64,000 nucleotides of DNA from Corinectria fuckeliana (GCA_019137255.1 WPDH01000138.1:267795-331794), one strand, 5' to 3'; positions 12,595-23,213 are shown, counted from the stretch's first letter. A program made the numbers and translations. Notes: generated by a model not told the origin, from the letters alone.

Positions 12595-14328
12595 CTACAG
12601 CTGATGCATCATTATCTCCCGTGTGCCCGGTCCATCACTTTCCTCTGGATCTATTCCATAGTGCAACAACCACCCACAAACATCCAAGAACATAGGGCTT
12701 GGACCGTCCTCCGATCCTCGCTTCAGCGCTCTCCGTGCCGCCGTCACTCTCTTGATGGCAGCAACCCATGCAGCCACCTCAAAGCGGTACTCTTTCTCAT
12801 CGTCCCCGAGGGCTGCCGCGGCACCGGCCTCAAATCTGGCCTGCTACTCCAGTACAGCGTACTGCATAGACTCGTTGACGTCGAACGTGGCCTGTGCGGG
12901 GAAGCCCCAGACTGGCAGGTTGAGCCGAGGTGGCTGGTTGAAAGGAGACGGCCGAGGACCAGGTAGATGACCAGGGCGAGGCTGGTCGGGATGAGTAGTT
13001 TTGTCGCTTGGCTCCCCCGTCTACACATCAGGCGGGCTTGCAGCATCACGGACTGATTCCTGGTCCTGGTACCCAGACACCGAACCCATCGGTGGATGAG
13101 GCCAGGTGTCCGGGTTATCGGAGAACCTGGACAGCTCGTTGGTAGGCGGAGAAGGCCATTTTCGCGGATCGTCATACCATTTAAGACACTCATCTTGACC
13201 CGAACAAGAAGATAGCTCGGCATCCTGTCTCGTCACGCGAGGTCTGACGACCGGCACGGTGCGGGATGGCGCCTTGAGAGCCGGGCTCGGGGGAGCCTCG
13301 GTCTCGCAGGCCGCCGGTGTCGTCAAGTACGATTTACGCGAGGACGAGGCCAAGGTTCTCTGCTCGCTGACGGAGGACTCAGATGAAGAGGAGTGCCAAG
13401 AGGGAACTGTGCGAGCAATCTGCCTCTGGGGACTGCGTGAAGGGCCGGAAAGGGGGCTTGATTGTCCTGGGAGCAGCGAGAGCAACTGTGACAACAGCGT
13501 CGGGCGTTGCAGATCGCCCCCTCGGGAGGGAGACGTTCCAGCAGCATCGTTATCGTCTTCGCTGGTGTCGTGGATGTAAGATGCCCGAGCTCCGGATGAC
13601 CAGGCTGGCGATGGGGAGCGACCCCGTGACATCCCAGACGTGCTACGGGACAACTGCACTAAGCCATCGTCCCGTTGACTAGAGTTTCCGTGTGTTCCCC
13701 TCTGTTGGCGTCTCCCTCTCTGCTGTGGTGTTGCCCCTGGCGGTGGCGTGCTTGCCCGCTGACCAGCACGATCCGTTCGGATCTCCGTCGCCGAATCTCC
13801 ATCTGGCGCTTGGATGTACCCGTTCCAGTCTGGATTCAGCCACTGTAGGGTGTACTGTGGCCATCGCCACGTATCCATCGACTTGCCGGTTTGCTCGTCG
13901 AGGCGCTCCCCTTTTATCAAGATACCTTCCCGACGAAGACGCTCGGTGACCTGATAGCGCAGCGCAGCGATCGCTCGCTTCTTCACAGCGGCTCGGTAGC
14001 GTTCGCTATACTCTCTGATGCCTAGCAACACGTCAGCTGCGGGCTTCAAGGCGAGAACAAAGGATGATAACGTACCGAGCCGGTCGATCAACTCCTCGAT
14101 GCCGTCATCGAGCATTTCTTTGCTTGAGATCTGGTATCTCGCCGCGTGTTGAAGGAAGAGTCGCTTGTCTCCATCGGGCCAGGCCATCTTAGATGCAGTA
14201 CTTCTGATCAGATCATCGATGTCTCTGCCTCGAAAGGTCTGTGGACTCAGCGTCAGCTGGAGCTTTGACCGCCAGTCGGCCATTCTCGAAGAACCTTAGC
14301 GACTTACCTTACTGTCGTTGTACACCAT
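12595..14328 (-). pseudogene. Orphan Ser/Arg-rich protein with two in-frame TAG codons
   Basis: Not recognised. Exons are 14328-14308, 14238-14076 and 14021 onward. Intron 1 is 69 nt (GTAAGT...CACAG). Intron 2 is 54 nt (14022-14075, GTACGT...GCTAG, CTGAC branch) and contains no stop, so its retention would add 18 residues. The first stop is TAG at 13021-13023, giving 394 aa. The same frame stays open behind it: a Pro-rich linker, then TAG at 12844-12846, then a well-formed alanine/arginine helical tail ending at 12595 (536 codon positions overall). The N-terminal ~140 residues are helical and probably folded (RAAVKKRAIAALRYQ, WRWPQYTLQWLNPDW). The centre is disordered, with RS/SP dipeptides. 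Either the protein ends at the first TAG, or the gene is recently broken. It shares a 310-bp divergent promoter with the next gene. Confidence 0.6.
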
Positions 14329-14638
14329 GTTGCACAAAGTGGCGGTTCAACTCAGAGAAAAGGGCAGATGCCAGCGAGAGTTTCCTTGAGAAATTCGAGT
14401 TGTGGGTTGTAGGGAGCAGTTAATGGCAGAATTTGGTGCGAAGTGGTGTGAGAAGCACGTAGTGTAGAGGTTACACAACCCAAGAAAGTAGTGAATGAAC
14501 AAAGACTCCCAGGTATCGCATGTTTACGACCTCCTCTCTTCCCCGCTCTTACTCCCGTCTCCTTTACTCGTTTCTTCATACACCTCCAGATACGCATATT
14601 GCTTTTCGTCCTCTGTCGTCTCAAATCTGATCAAGATT

Positions 14639-15366
14639 ATGTCCAAACAACGAGAGCATCTAGGCCATGACAAGCCTTGCTCGCCCGTTCCTCTATCGCC
14701 CCCGCCGATCGACGAGGTCACGAAAAATCTCTTCGGAGAACTATGCGACAGAGTCCACGCTTGGGATGAACTCAGACCCGAAGATAAGAAACTGGTCGAC
14801 ACTTATCTGATGCAAGAGATCACCACTCCAGTACTGTCGGACGTCAGCACAAACGATCTCAGCTCGGTTGCCGATGACGACGACGACGACGTCCACGAGG
14901 GCAATCAGCTTGCGAATAAGTGGACTCAGAAAGCCAAGGAGGATCCACAGATTGCCGAAGAGTATGAGCCGTTCAAACGCAACGGGAGCGGTATGTTACA
15001 GAGGTTTGCCAAATTGGGAGACTGCTAGAGACCAAATAAGTTGCTAACGTACGCCTCACAGCTCCCCCCACCGCGTCTAGTACTGCAGGGCCGCGCCACA
15101 GCCACAACGCGATGACGGATGCCCAGCACGTACCCGTACAGTTACAGCGACGAGTCATGCAGCATCAGACATCGCGAGAACCTGTCAACGTGGAGGCTCT
15201 CGTGGAACAGGTCGTAGCCAACAAACAGCATGCATGTGACCTCACGGAAAAGGCCAAGTATCACTGGGACAAGTGCATTGGCTATCAGGGAGAGTTGGAA
15301 AAGATGTTTGCTGTCAACCAGTGCCTCATCGCGCAGATCCAGGCGAGCCGGGAGAAGGAGGAGTAG
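14639..15366 (+). CDS. Orphan acidic/coiled-coil protein, 218 aa
   Basis: Not recognised. Two exons, 14639-14990 and 15062-15366, are joined across a 71-nt intron with textbook signals (GTATGT donor, GCTAAC branch, CACAG acceptor). ATG 14639 was chosen because the upstream extension of the frame is pyrimidine-rich and looks like 5' UTR. The protein has a helical N-terminal part (LFGELCDRVHAWDELRPED), a run of aspartates near residue 80, and a C-terminal coiled-coil-like region rich in Q, K and E. No signal peptide or membrane segment is seen. It is transcribed divergently from the preceding gene, with starts 310 bp apart, which suggests shared regulation. Confidence 0.68.
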
Positions 15367-16032
15367 ATACGTGTAGCCAGTCTCTATGGCATCTGTCATC
15401 TCCAGCGAGGAGGGGAGACTTTGAGCATGAGCTGAGTCAACAGTTACCCAATTACGCAGAAAATGAACCCAGGGAATGAGAAACAAACAGTCTCGGCACC
15501 ATTTCCAACAAGCCTGTCTTAGTAGTGTACCAACATCCGCTACTGCTATACTTAGACGCTACAACACCACGGTATATGCAAAAAGAGGATATCAAGCGTT
15601 GTTGCTTGCAGTGATGTGGTGATTGAACTGAATGAGTGAGTGAGTGTTGATTGTAACCCATACAGTCTCCTACTTAGTTCCTCGTAGCTGTGCGTTTTCA
15701 TTGATACTCGCGATTTGCCTCACTCACTCAATCACTCTGCGTACTAGTACTAGCCTATTCAGATCTACTAGTACAATACCCTTCTTAGATGCATCCCGTA
15801 CTCGTTAGGGCACATAAATCTGAGCCCGGCTTAGTCACGCCCCTCCACTGCTTACGTGCATACCCACGATAGGTCACGATGACAGATAGAGCGTAGCACA
15901 TAATTAATTAACACCTCACTACTACTAGTAGACGGCCGGAGTAGGTGCACACAGACTAGATTATTGCTTAGCTGACCTATGAATATTTGGTACTACATAC
16001 GGCCGTGCACTTCCATGCTGTTCACAGCCTAC
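15367..16032. other. Intergenic region between convergent 3' ends
   Basis: No coding potential was recognised. It includes direct repeats of the GAGT/ACTC type around 15630-15650 and 15715-15735 (TCACTCACTCAATCACTC). Nothing else is supported. Confidence 0.5.
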
Positions 16033-17433
16033 CTAGCTAAGTTGCTTCTTTGTCAAGTACTTGGCTGTGGCCTGCAGCCATTCCTCCGCCAGACCCTTCA
16101 AGCTCTGTGTCTCAATCCCCGCGATATACTCTCGGGTTACCCGTGACGTCTTTTTCTTTGCCAGTTCCTTCCTCAAAGCAAGGAAACTGTCGAGTGTCTG
16201 TTTGAGGAAACGTATGTTGTTATAGAGCAGTTTGTGTACGCTGGATACACGCTGTCTGTCTTCAATGACCATCTCGCAAATAGTGTAGAAGTGGGGCCAC
16301 GTGTCCTGCAGGGATTTCATCAAATTCAACGTCTGGGGGGAGGACTTTAACTGAGAGCCGTCGTTGAATCCCGAGAGTTCATCACCGCGTTGCGTATTGA
16401 CTTGGGCGAACCATGACCCGTGCAAATTAGCCGAGGTCGTGCACACTTCCCATTCGAGCCTTTTCATCTTTGCCGTGAACCCGTATGGACCTTTCAGAGC
16501 TGTGACAACCGTAAGACGGGCTTCTCGGGCAGAGTCCAAGGTGTCAATGGCCTCGTCCAACCTAGCGAGGGTTTCTCGACGAGGCTGGCTCGCGAAGAGA
16601 TGTTTCAGCTGCCAGAGCCAACTCGGCGTGTCAACCTCCGAGTCACCACCGTAAATTTCACTTCCAGGTAGAAATCGTATGGCCGGTCGCGTGTCTAACT
16701 CAGAAAGAAGCTGCCTCATTGCAAATCGCTCGGATCGCAAGCAGCTACTCATCTTGTTGTCGTACCAGACGTTCATCTGTGCGATGTCGTAGACCTCTTC
16801 GGTCAAATAACTCTCACCTTCCGCGAGAACATCGTAGTAAGGTACCAAGTCATGGACATGCTTGAAGTCATGCTTTGCCTTTTCGATGGCAGCCAGCAGT
16901 GCCTCGGCGTGCGGTACGAGGGGCTGAATCTCAGTATAGAGAGAGTCCGGACCAAGGTCAACCTTGGGGTTGTTCCGCTTAACGAGAGCTGACGCCACAG
17001 AGGCCAAGTAGGACGCACCGGCACCGAATCCGGCACCGAATCCGGCACCGATGGCACTGAGAGCTTCGCGAGCCTCGGAGCTGATGCGAGTGATACCGTA
17101 CGTGAAAGTCAGGATCAAGAGACAAAATGCCAAGACGACAAGAGTAATGAGGAAAAGCGCCACGTTGCGAGGTTGCGAGGCGATAATCTCCTTGAAGGAA
17201 GTGGATGACTTGGGCTCTTTAGCGGGTGATGCTGTCTGGGCCGTCCAAGCAGGTGGAGGAGCCTGCGATGGGGGACCCTGGTTTGGAGGACCCTGGGACC
17301 GCACCCGCAAATGATCAGGTTCAGGAATTCCAAAGTCCCTGCGCATTCTGCGGAACAACTGCTGTCCGTTGTCTTCCTCGCATTGCTTCCTGAGTTTGCG
17401 GAGCGCCTTCTCTTTGTTGACGTTCTGTGACAT
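16033..17433 (-). CDS. Orphan single-pass membrane protein with glycine zipper and long helical domain, 466 aa
   Basis: Not recognised; single exon. ATG 17433 (MSQNVNKEKAL) was preferred to an upstream TTG-started extension. About residues 1-85 are charged and Pro/Gln-rich and look cytosolic. A strong transmembrane helix follows (NVALFLITLVVLAFCLLILTF, about 90-112). Next comes a tandem GAGFGAGFGAG glycine zipper, encoded by a 12-bp repeat near 17026-17055. The remaining ~310 residues are predominantly helical with periodic Leu and Lys/Glu. This resembles fungal membrane-anchored coiled-coil proteins of unknown role. It starts 850 bp from the divergent neighbour at 18283. The upstream minus-strand region is strongly C-rich. 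Confidence 0.7.
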   Translation of the reverse strand: MSQNVNKEKALRKLRKQCEEDNGQQLFRRMRRDFGIPEPDHLRVRSQGPPNQGPPSQAPPPAWTAQTASPAKEPKSSTSFKEIIASQPRNVALFLITLVVLAFCLLILTFTYGITRISSEAREALSAIGAGFGAGFGAGASYLASVASALVKRNNPKVDLGPDSLYTEIQPLVPHAEALLAAIEKAKHDFKHVHDLVPYYDVLAEGESYLTEEVYDIAQMNVWYDNKMSSCLRSERFAMRQLLSELDTRPAIRFLPGSEIYGGDSEVDTPSWLWQLKHLFASQPRRETLARLDEAIDTLDSAREARLTVVTALKGPYGFTAKMKRLEWEVCTTSANLHGSWFAQVNTQRGDELSGFNDGSQLKSSPQTLNLMKSLQDTWPHFYTICEMVIEDRQRVSSVHKLLYNNIRFLKQTLDSFLALRKELAKKKTSRVTREYIAGIETQSLKGLAEEWLQATAKYLTKKQLS

Positions 17434-18282
17434 TGCTGCGACGAAAGGTTCAGTTTGAGTCGTCGGTTGATGAGAAGGATGCAATGAGCAAGACGCGATG
17501 AGCAGCAAGATGCGGAAGATGAGTACAAAGACAAAGACAGATAGTCAATCAGTCAGTCAGTCGTGAGTGCTGTCCCAACAAAAAAAGGAAAGGGGGGAAA
17601 GGGGGGGAAGGGGTGAGGCTGAGGCTGGGGTTGGGGCTGAGGCTCTAGTGCCAGCTGTGAAGTTAGAGAGACACTAGTTGACTGGGTAACTTGAATCGTA
17701 GGCCTAGCAACTAAGATGTGTTGCCGTCACGCAGTGGTTACTTAGGGGTGGAAAGATAACATGTAAAAGAGCTGAGTTGCTTAGGTGAGAGAGAGAATAA
17801 GCCCTTCTTCTTGTAGAGCTGTGTTGCTAAGGTAAGAGAGGTGATGATCTCCTCTTCTAGTAGTTGCTACGATTGTATCCTGTTCGCCTTGCTTCCTCGT
17901 GACTTACATGCCCGTTGCGGCTATCTACAGCAATCACCTGTTTGTTCGTCACACCGACTAACTGCTTTTCCCCTCCCATGCTTGCTTGCCCCATCGCACA
18001 CTTATTTACTACACATACCTCCGTCAACGCGCTCACTCGCCGACTGTGCGGCGAGCAACCGCAGCTAGCAACCGCAGCTATCACGTGCGGATCAAGCATG
18101 TTCACACCAGCCACACTGTCAACCTGACTCATCACAAACAGCCTCCTCAGTCCTGTTCCCGTTCCAGTCCACCCTTCACTAAGTATTTATTTGCCTCAAA
18201 CAAGCCTCATATCACACCCTCAGACATCTCATCTCTAAGAGAAACTCCCTACCAAACATCGTCTTTCTTTCCTGGTTTAGCC
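17434..18282. promoter_or_regulatory. Divergent promoter region with G-rich tract
   Basis: It separates two divergently transcribed membrane-protein genes. At 17580-17645 the plus strand is a purine tract of G runs followed by GGCTGAG repeats; on the minus strand it is a C/T tract just upstream of the 16-kb gene, a common feature of fungal promoters. A GCAACCGCAGCTA direct repeat lies near 18053-18080. Short open stretches here are not convincing genes. Confidence 0.4.
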
Positions 18283-18972
18283 ATGATCAACCGAACTGTT
18301 GCCCTTATACTGGCGGTCATCGTCTTCGCGATAAGTTTGGGATGGATGAACCCTGCAACCGACGATGTCGTTGACCTCCTCTCCGAAGGACACATAACTG
18401 GAGTCCCCGAGAAAAATGCGCCTACCAAAGATCGGCTAGCAATGGAAGTAAGTTCTACCTAAAAAAGTATTGTCTGCATCTAGCTGCTAATGCCTCGCCA
18501 CCAGATGGTCCAGCCGTGCGATGTCTATGAGAAGATGAAACGTCGGGATCCTGACAATACGCCCATCACACTCTATAGCCTGTTCAACCTCGATCCCAAA
18601 GACAAGCCGTTCTTCCCTTCGGAGCTCTCTACAGGTTACGGCAACCCCGAAGCAGCCAAGAAGTTGATTCTTGCAGCCTACGTCCGAGAATCGACCCCCA
18701 CGACTGTTCGTCTCAATGAAGCCCGGCGGGACTCGGATTCCAGCCCGAAACGCGGAAGCTACATAAAGAAGCGGAAAGAAGGCAGTCCTCTTTTGCCTGT
18801 CGAGAAAGACGAGGAGTGGACTGATATTCTTGCGATAGCGATGACGATTCTTCACGTCCCAGAATCCCGCTACGTGTATGACCGTGTTGTCTTGCCAATT
18901 CTTGAGGCGCCGAACGGACGTAAGAGCCGAGAGAAGAAGTTAGCTAAGCTGAAAGAGATTTGCCACTGGTAA
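18283..18972 (+). CDS. Orphan small membrane-anchored or secreted protein, 210 aa
   Basis: Not recognised. Two exons, 18283-18447 and 18505-18972, flank a 57-nt intron (GTAAGT donor, GCTAAT branch, CACCAG acceptor), phase 0. The N-terminus is a hydrophobic signal or signal-anchor (about residues 5-22, TVALILAVIVFAISLGW). The rest is soluble and charged, with a Lys/Arg-rich middle, and ends in a helical segment rich in basic residues and CHW. No cysteine pattern of an effector protein is visible. It pairs divergently with the 466-aa membrane protein gene. Confidence 0.62.
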
Positions 18973-19321
18973 GATGAATGATGTTGCTTTTGAGGGTTTA
19001 TCTAGGAACGGTAGATGAGTAAAATAGCCATAGTTGTCTTCATAAATGATCGTCCTCTGTGCCCTTCAACGCAGAACAGGCACTCTTTCTTTTCGATAAC
19101 CAGTCGATGATCTTCCATTCCCTATCCCCCACATGCGTTGTTACCAACCGACTAAGATGATTCTTTATCCTCTAGCCTGGAAAAAGCATCTACCACGTTC
19201 CAACATTCTGCCTGCCCGCTCGAGTTCCCGTGCATTCGTTCCTCCCTTCGCATATCCGACTTCTCAGAGACTGCCACATTAGGCCGGCACTCATAGATAC
19301 ATACATCCTGGTAGCAATGTT
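18973..19321. other. Intergenic region between convergent 3' ends
   Basis: C/T-rich spacer; nothing was recognised. Confidence 0.5.
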
Positions 19322-21016
19322 CTAAGTCATGTACTGTTCATTCCTCCACTTGACCGAGGCCCAGAGCAACGAAGTGACATTTCCCAACGACTGCCAAACG
19401 AGCGGCGCCACCCTCTTGGAATCTGGCATGAAGAGTAGCACGGTATCCTCCGCCTCTGAGCCACCTCCAATTCCATCGATATGCTCATCCTCGACGACAT
19501 ACTGACCGTCACCTTCTTGCCTGCCAGGCAAATTGCGCAGTCTCTCCTTCATATCCTCACACTCTGGAATGCTCTTTGAGGCATTTTCACGACGTCTCTC
19601 GGCTCGAGACCGCCTGATCAGCCAGCCTTTTCCTGTCCATACGTAGGAACTTGAGTTCTGCGGCGTGCTTGAGTTCCCCAACGAAAGAAGCTCGGCGGCA
19701 AGACTTGCTAGTCCGGCCTCACAGCTCAGAATCGACTCTATCCGGGCAACGAACTCGCTCAACTGCGCCAGCATGCTGGCAACGTCATAACTAGCGTTTT
19801 TGATGTAGGAAGCTTCCTCGGCAATCCTCTTGGTCCGCGCTGATACATGATGGTCGTCATCCTCATCGTCATAATCCGAGCGGTAAAAGCCCAAGCATCG
19901 GAGCCAGCTGCAAGACAAGGCAGGCGTATCTGCGACATTCTTGACAACGACTTGGCTAGAGATGGAAACTAGTTGCTCGAGTCTTTCGCCAAGGACTTTG
20001 AGCTCCTTGAGAAGGTTGTCCAGATCGGGTTTTCCCAACTGCTTATTATCTCTCCAGGGCATGTACAAGCCGTGTGCCAAGTTGGAGGCTGCAGTAAGAA
20101 GACGATAGACCATTTCCACAGCCTTAACTTGATCGCCATAGGCAGGCCAAACTGTGGATAGCCTCGTGTCCGTTGATAAGTTATCCTCCCAAAAGGTTGT
20201 AGCATATCGTCGGTCGCTCTCTTCTTGCACCGGCTTCCATAAGACCAAGCCGACGCCCGGCTCCGCCATGATATCCTGCAGCAGCTCTTTCAAAATGGCT
20301 TTCATAAAAATTGGGCCGTCGTTGGGCCATTGTAGTAAAAAAAGGGGAATATCATAACGGTAAATTTCGCTTGTGTTTTGGATAGTGTTGCGGAGATGGC
20401 TGCAAAAACAAAAGAGATCGATTTCGCCCTTCCCGAGCTGATGCCCGTCACATCCATCTCTTTCAAGCCTTAAGAATCGTGTGAACCATGATGTAAGGTC
20501 CGTCGCAACGACGCCGTGGTCAGGATTCCAGATATAGCCCCGTTTCGTTGACGCCGTGCAGAGCCTCTCTGTATGGTCTTCGAGCTGATATAAGCCGTGG
20601 TTGTTTGTCTTGGTTCTGTTTAGCATTGGCGAGGCAAGCGTCGAGTATGTTTCGGCCATGGCGATCATATCATCGTAGAAGGGAAGCGGCTCGTGGTACA
20701 CGTAAGTGTTTTCGTGCATGGCAGATGTGGGCTGAGATGGCCCAGGAGAGTGTTGGGCACGTTCTGTGCGATCAAGAATGGGGGCAACAAGACAGCCGAG
20801 AACGAGGAGTATGGCAATCGCCCTGAGTGCCAGTCGGACTAGGGAAAGAGGGGATCTTGTGTTCAAAACGTCGGGGATTGCAGGGTGGTCTTCATCTCCA
20901 TCTCCAACGCTCTCGTTGCCAACCCGAACATGGCCATCAGCCTTGCTCTCTGCACAGTCTGCACCGTTGCCTTGCGAGTCAGCATCGCGCAGCAAAGTAT
21001 CCGGACGCGACGACAT
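19322..21016 (-). CDS. Orphan single-pass membrane protein, 564 aa
   Basis: Not recognised; single exon. ATG 21016 (MSSRPDTLLRD) was chosen; the frame continues upstream only from a TTG. The N-terminal ~60 residues are acidic and Gly/Ser-rich. A transmembrane helix follows (SLVRLALRAIAILLVLGCLVAPIL, about 58-82). A ~350-residue helical domain comes next, with several Asn-x-Ser/Thr sites and Trp/Tyr-rich patches, then a basic RRSRAERRR stretch and a C-terminal hydrophobic segment (PLVWQSLGNVTSLLWASV). The layout (short tail, one membrane helix, long helical domain) matches the 466-aa neighbour, though no clear sequence identity is visible by eye. It is divergent from the four-helix membrane protein gene at 22157. 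Confidence 0.68.
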   Translation of the reverse strand: MSSRPDTLLRDADSQGNGADCAESKADGHVRVGNESVGDGDEDHPAIPDVLNTRSPLSLVRLALRAIAILLVLGCLVAPILDRTERAQHSPGPSQPTSAMHENTYVYHEPLPFYDDMIAMAETYSTLASPMLNRTKTNNHGLYQLEDHTERLCTASTKRGYIWNPDHGVVATDLTSWFTRFLRLERDGCDGHQLGKGEIDLFCFCSHLRNTIQNTSEIYRYDIPLFLLQWPNDGPIFMKAILKELLQDIMAEPGVGLVLWKPVQEESDRRYATTFWEDNLSTDTRLSTVWPAYGDQVKAVEMVYRLLTAASNLAHGLYMPWRDNKQLGKPDLDNLLKELKVLGERLEQLVSISSQVVVKNVADTPALSCSWLRCLGFYRSDYDDEDDDHHVSARTKRIAEEASYIKNASYDVASMLAQLSEFVARIESILSCEAGLASLAAELLSLGNSSTPQNSSSYVWTGKGWLIRRSRAERRRENASKSIPECEDMKERLRNLPGRQEGDGQYVVEDEHIDGIGGGSEAEDTVLLFMPDSKRVAPLVWQSLGNVTSLLWASVKWRNEQYMT

Positions 21017-22156
21017 CTCGATACGGTCGTAGTAGCAATGGATAATAATGAACAACACGTTGACAACTGTAGACAAACACGGGACCCAACAGTGACAGAA
21101 GCAAACTGAGAGTTAGAAGCCTATGAGTTCTCTTTGATGGAACTCTTTCTCTTTGATGTCGATTTGCCCTCCCTTGAGTTGCGCTCTGATCGTCTGGCGA
21201 CCGGAGTAGGAGGTAAGTTGGAGGTTGGTGGTAACACTTACAAACGGGACTCCATCCCACACCACCCCCCGCACGAAGCTGAAAGAAATGGGCCCGTGCT
21301 ATCGACGCCACACTGTGTAGGAGATGATCGGAAGAGCATGGAGATTCGAGAAGACCAGGACAGACGACAACGGGACGGTTACATACTAACCAACAGCCCA
21401 AGACATTGATGACCGCAAGAGCCTAACAACAGCGTTGACCAGTCCACCGACGACTCCTTCGGCTCTCCCCCCTTGTCTCTCTAGTATCAGTTCTCCTTTC
21501 CCCCTCCAGCCTGCCTCGTCGATGACCACCTCACCGACGGCATTATACCCCGTCGAGCAGATGCCTCAACTTGCCCTGAGCGTGATGGCGAGCCTGGTCA
21601 GTACCTACAGCTACCCTTGGCAACTGTGCCACTATGCAAGAACGGATACCTTGCCTCTTCGTCGGCAATGAGGAACAGTGACGGTTAAACCAACAATCCT
21701 CATCCCTACAGAGAGCATTTCTCTCGCTTACCGCCATCGTCCACCAATAGATTGTCGAGTCTGTCCCGCCGCCCATTTGAAGGCGCTCTTGGTGATCGTT
21801 CTAGAGACTTGTGCATGGACAGCCACCTGTGATATTCGACCCGTTTAAGCGCGCTCGATATGTGCACTACCACCAGCTGTAAAACTCCCCTTGGAACCGA
21901 CGTCAGAGTATTTAATTTCCGACAAGTCAGAGAGAGCCTAGACTTAAGCCCTCTACGCTATTGAGCCTTAGTGCAGATGAAGGCTGACAGGAATCTCACG
22001 TCAGACCGGACTGACTGACAAGGGATCTCACGTCAGGCTGACGGTGAACAATCAACTATTCATTGCATCTCCGAGAATCCCTCGTAAGCTGATCTTTCTT
22101 CTTTCACCATCTACCACATTCACAACCTCTGATTTTCCTCTTCTCTTGGCGTCAAA
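21017..22156. promoter_or_regulatory. Divergent promoter region
   Basis: 1.1 kb between two divergent membrane-protein genes. It contains two copies of ATCTCACGTCAG (21993-22004 and 22025-22036), listed separately, and a pyrimidine-rich leader before ATG 22157. Short open stretches at 21134-21671 are unsupported. Confidence 0.4.
21993..22036 (+). promoter_or_regulatory. Tandem CRE-like sites (TCACGTCA)
   Basis: ATCTCACGTCAG occurs twice, 32 bp apart, about 120-165 bp upstream of the start codon at 22157. The reverse complement TGACGTGA is the kind of sequence bound by CREB/ATF-type bZIP factors. The repetition at a promoter distance suggests a functional pair; factor identity is an inference. 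Confidence 0.4.
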
Positions 22157-22834
22157 ATGGGGCCTCGCATCATGCTTTACGTCGCTTTGGCTCTCTTGAT
22201 GGTCGTGTCTATAGTCGAGCTGTCTTTGATCTCCACAATGGTTGGGTGGCTACATGGCACGGCCAGTGGCTTCTTTACGTTCGCATTCGACGGCGCGACA
22301 TGGGAGTTGAATGGCCAGCCCGAAAACTTCATCCTAGATCAGGGGCACACCAGCAACGGAGCAGCGGGAACTGCGTTTATCCTCATCGGCATCGGCGGCT
22401 TCCTCGTCCTCTGGCTGCGCTCTCAGCCGAATCCTACCAGATTCAGAAATGCTCTGTACCGTTCCTGGCTGGTCGTCAACGTCCTCAGCCTCCTCCTCGT
22501 CCTAGCAGCCCTCATATACGTATTTGTCGTCACCAATAATCACAAAGGTCAGGCCATCGATCCCGCTGTTGCCGCTGGACTCGGCGGCCGGAAGTACAAC
22601 AGAGAGTCCTGGACGCCGCAAAACTGGTATTCCGCCGTTCTCAGGCTCGACCTCGTTGATTCCGGCTCGAGGAGCGATATCGCGAGCCGCTTGCGTATCA
22701 TGCGAGGCTGGCAGTTCAACCTGATTCCTTTCTTCATCGTACACCTTGTCGAGACAAGCCTTGCGCTTTGGGATGCCAAGTTGAGCCGGAAAACAGCGTA
22801 CTTCGGTGCCGTACAGCAGAAGGATGATGTATGA
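22157..22834 (+). CDS. Four-helix membrane protein (MARVEL-like topology), 225 aa
   Basis: Single exon starting at ATG 22157 (MGPRIMLYVALALL). Four hydrophobic helices are visible at about residues 5-35, 72-92, 103-128 and 190-212. A Trp/Asn-containing loop follows helix 1, a polar loop with GGRKYNRESW lies between helices 3 and 4, and the C-terminus is short and cytosolic. This topology is typical of fungal MARVEL-type membrane proteins, which often sit in eisosomes or the plasma membrane, but no family signature is certain. It has its own tandem TCACGTCA promoter element and diverges from the 564-aa membrane protein gene. Confidence 0.7.
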   Translation: MGPRIMLYVALALLMVVSIVELSLISTMVGWLHGTASGFFTFAFDGATWELNGQPENFILDQGHTSNGAAGTAFILIGIGGFLVLWLRSQPNPTRFRNALYRSWLVVNVLSLLLVLAALIYVFVVTNNHKGQAIDPAVAAGLGGRKYNRESWTPQNWYSAVLRLDLVDSGSRSDIASRLRIMRGWQFNLIPFFIVHLVETSLALWDAKLSRKTAYFGAVQQKDDV

Positions 22835-23213
22835 GCATCACGGGAAAGGGCGTAATATTCTCATTGAGTGCACCATTATGGATTAATACCGACAGAGGAG
22901 TATGTGCATTGTGTTGGTGGATTCTGAACTTCCAGGGTAGATTGACCGTAGGGCTCCAGCCAGCTGGGCTGTCAACTTAAAGCAGCCGCTTGCTCAGCTC
23001 AGCTGCAATGGCATACTTTTTTTATTGATTAAGTTAATCTGCAATGAAGCTGAATGCCTTTTTCGGAATGCTTTCAACTTCAAACGCCTCACTTCAAACG
23101 ATGCGTTGATGAACGAACTCCTCTAGTCTGTTTCGAGACTTACGTGATTAAGTTTTGCCGTCCTTTGAAGAAATATACCACCAATGCTTTCTAGATCTTG
23201 ACAATTCTCCGTG
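22835..23213. other. Intergenic region between convergent 3' ends
   Basis: AT-richer spacer. A short direct repeat of CTTCAAACG/C occurs near 23078-23100. Nothing else. Confidence 0.5.

Noticed and set aside
14495..14638. N-terminal extension of the 14.6-kb gene
   Set aside because: The frame is open, but the translation is a pyrimidine-tract product (Leu/Ser/Pro) typical of a 5' UTR; ATG 14639 is the better start.
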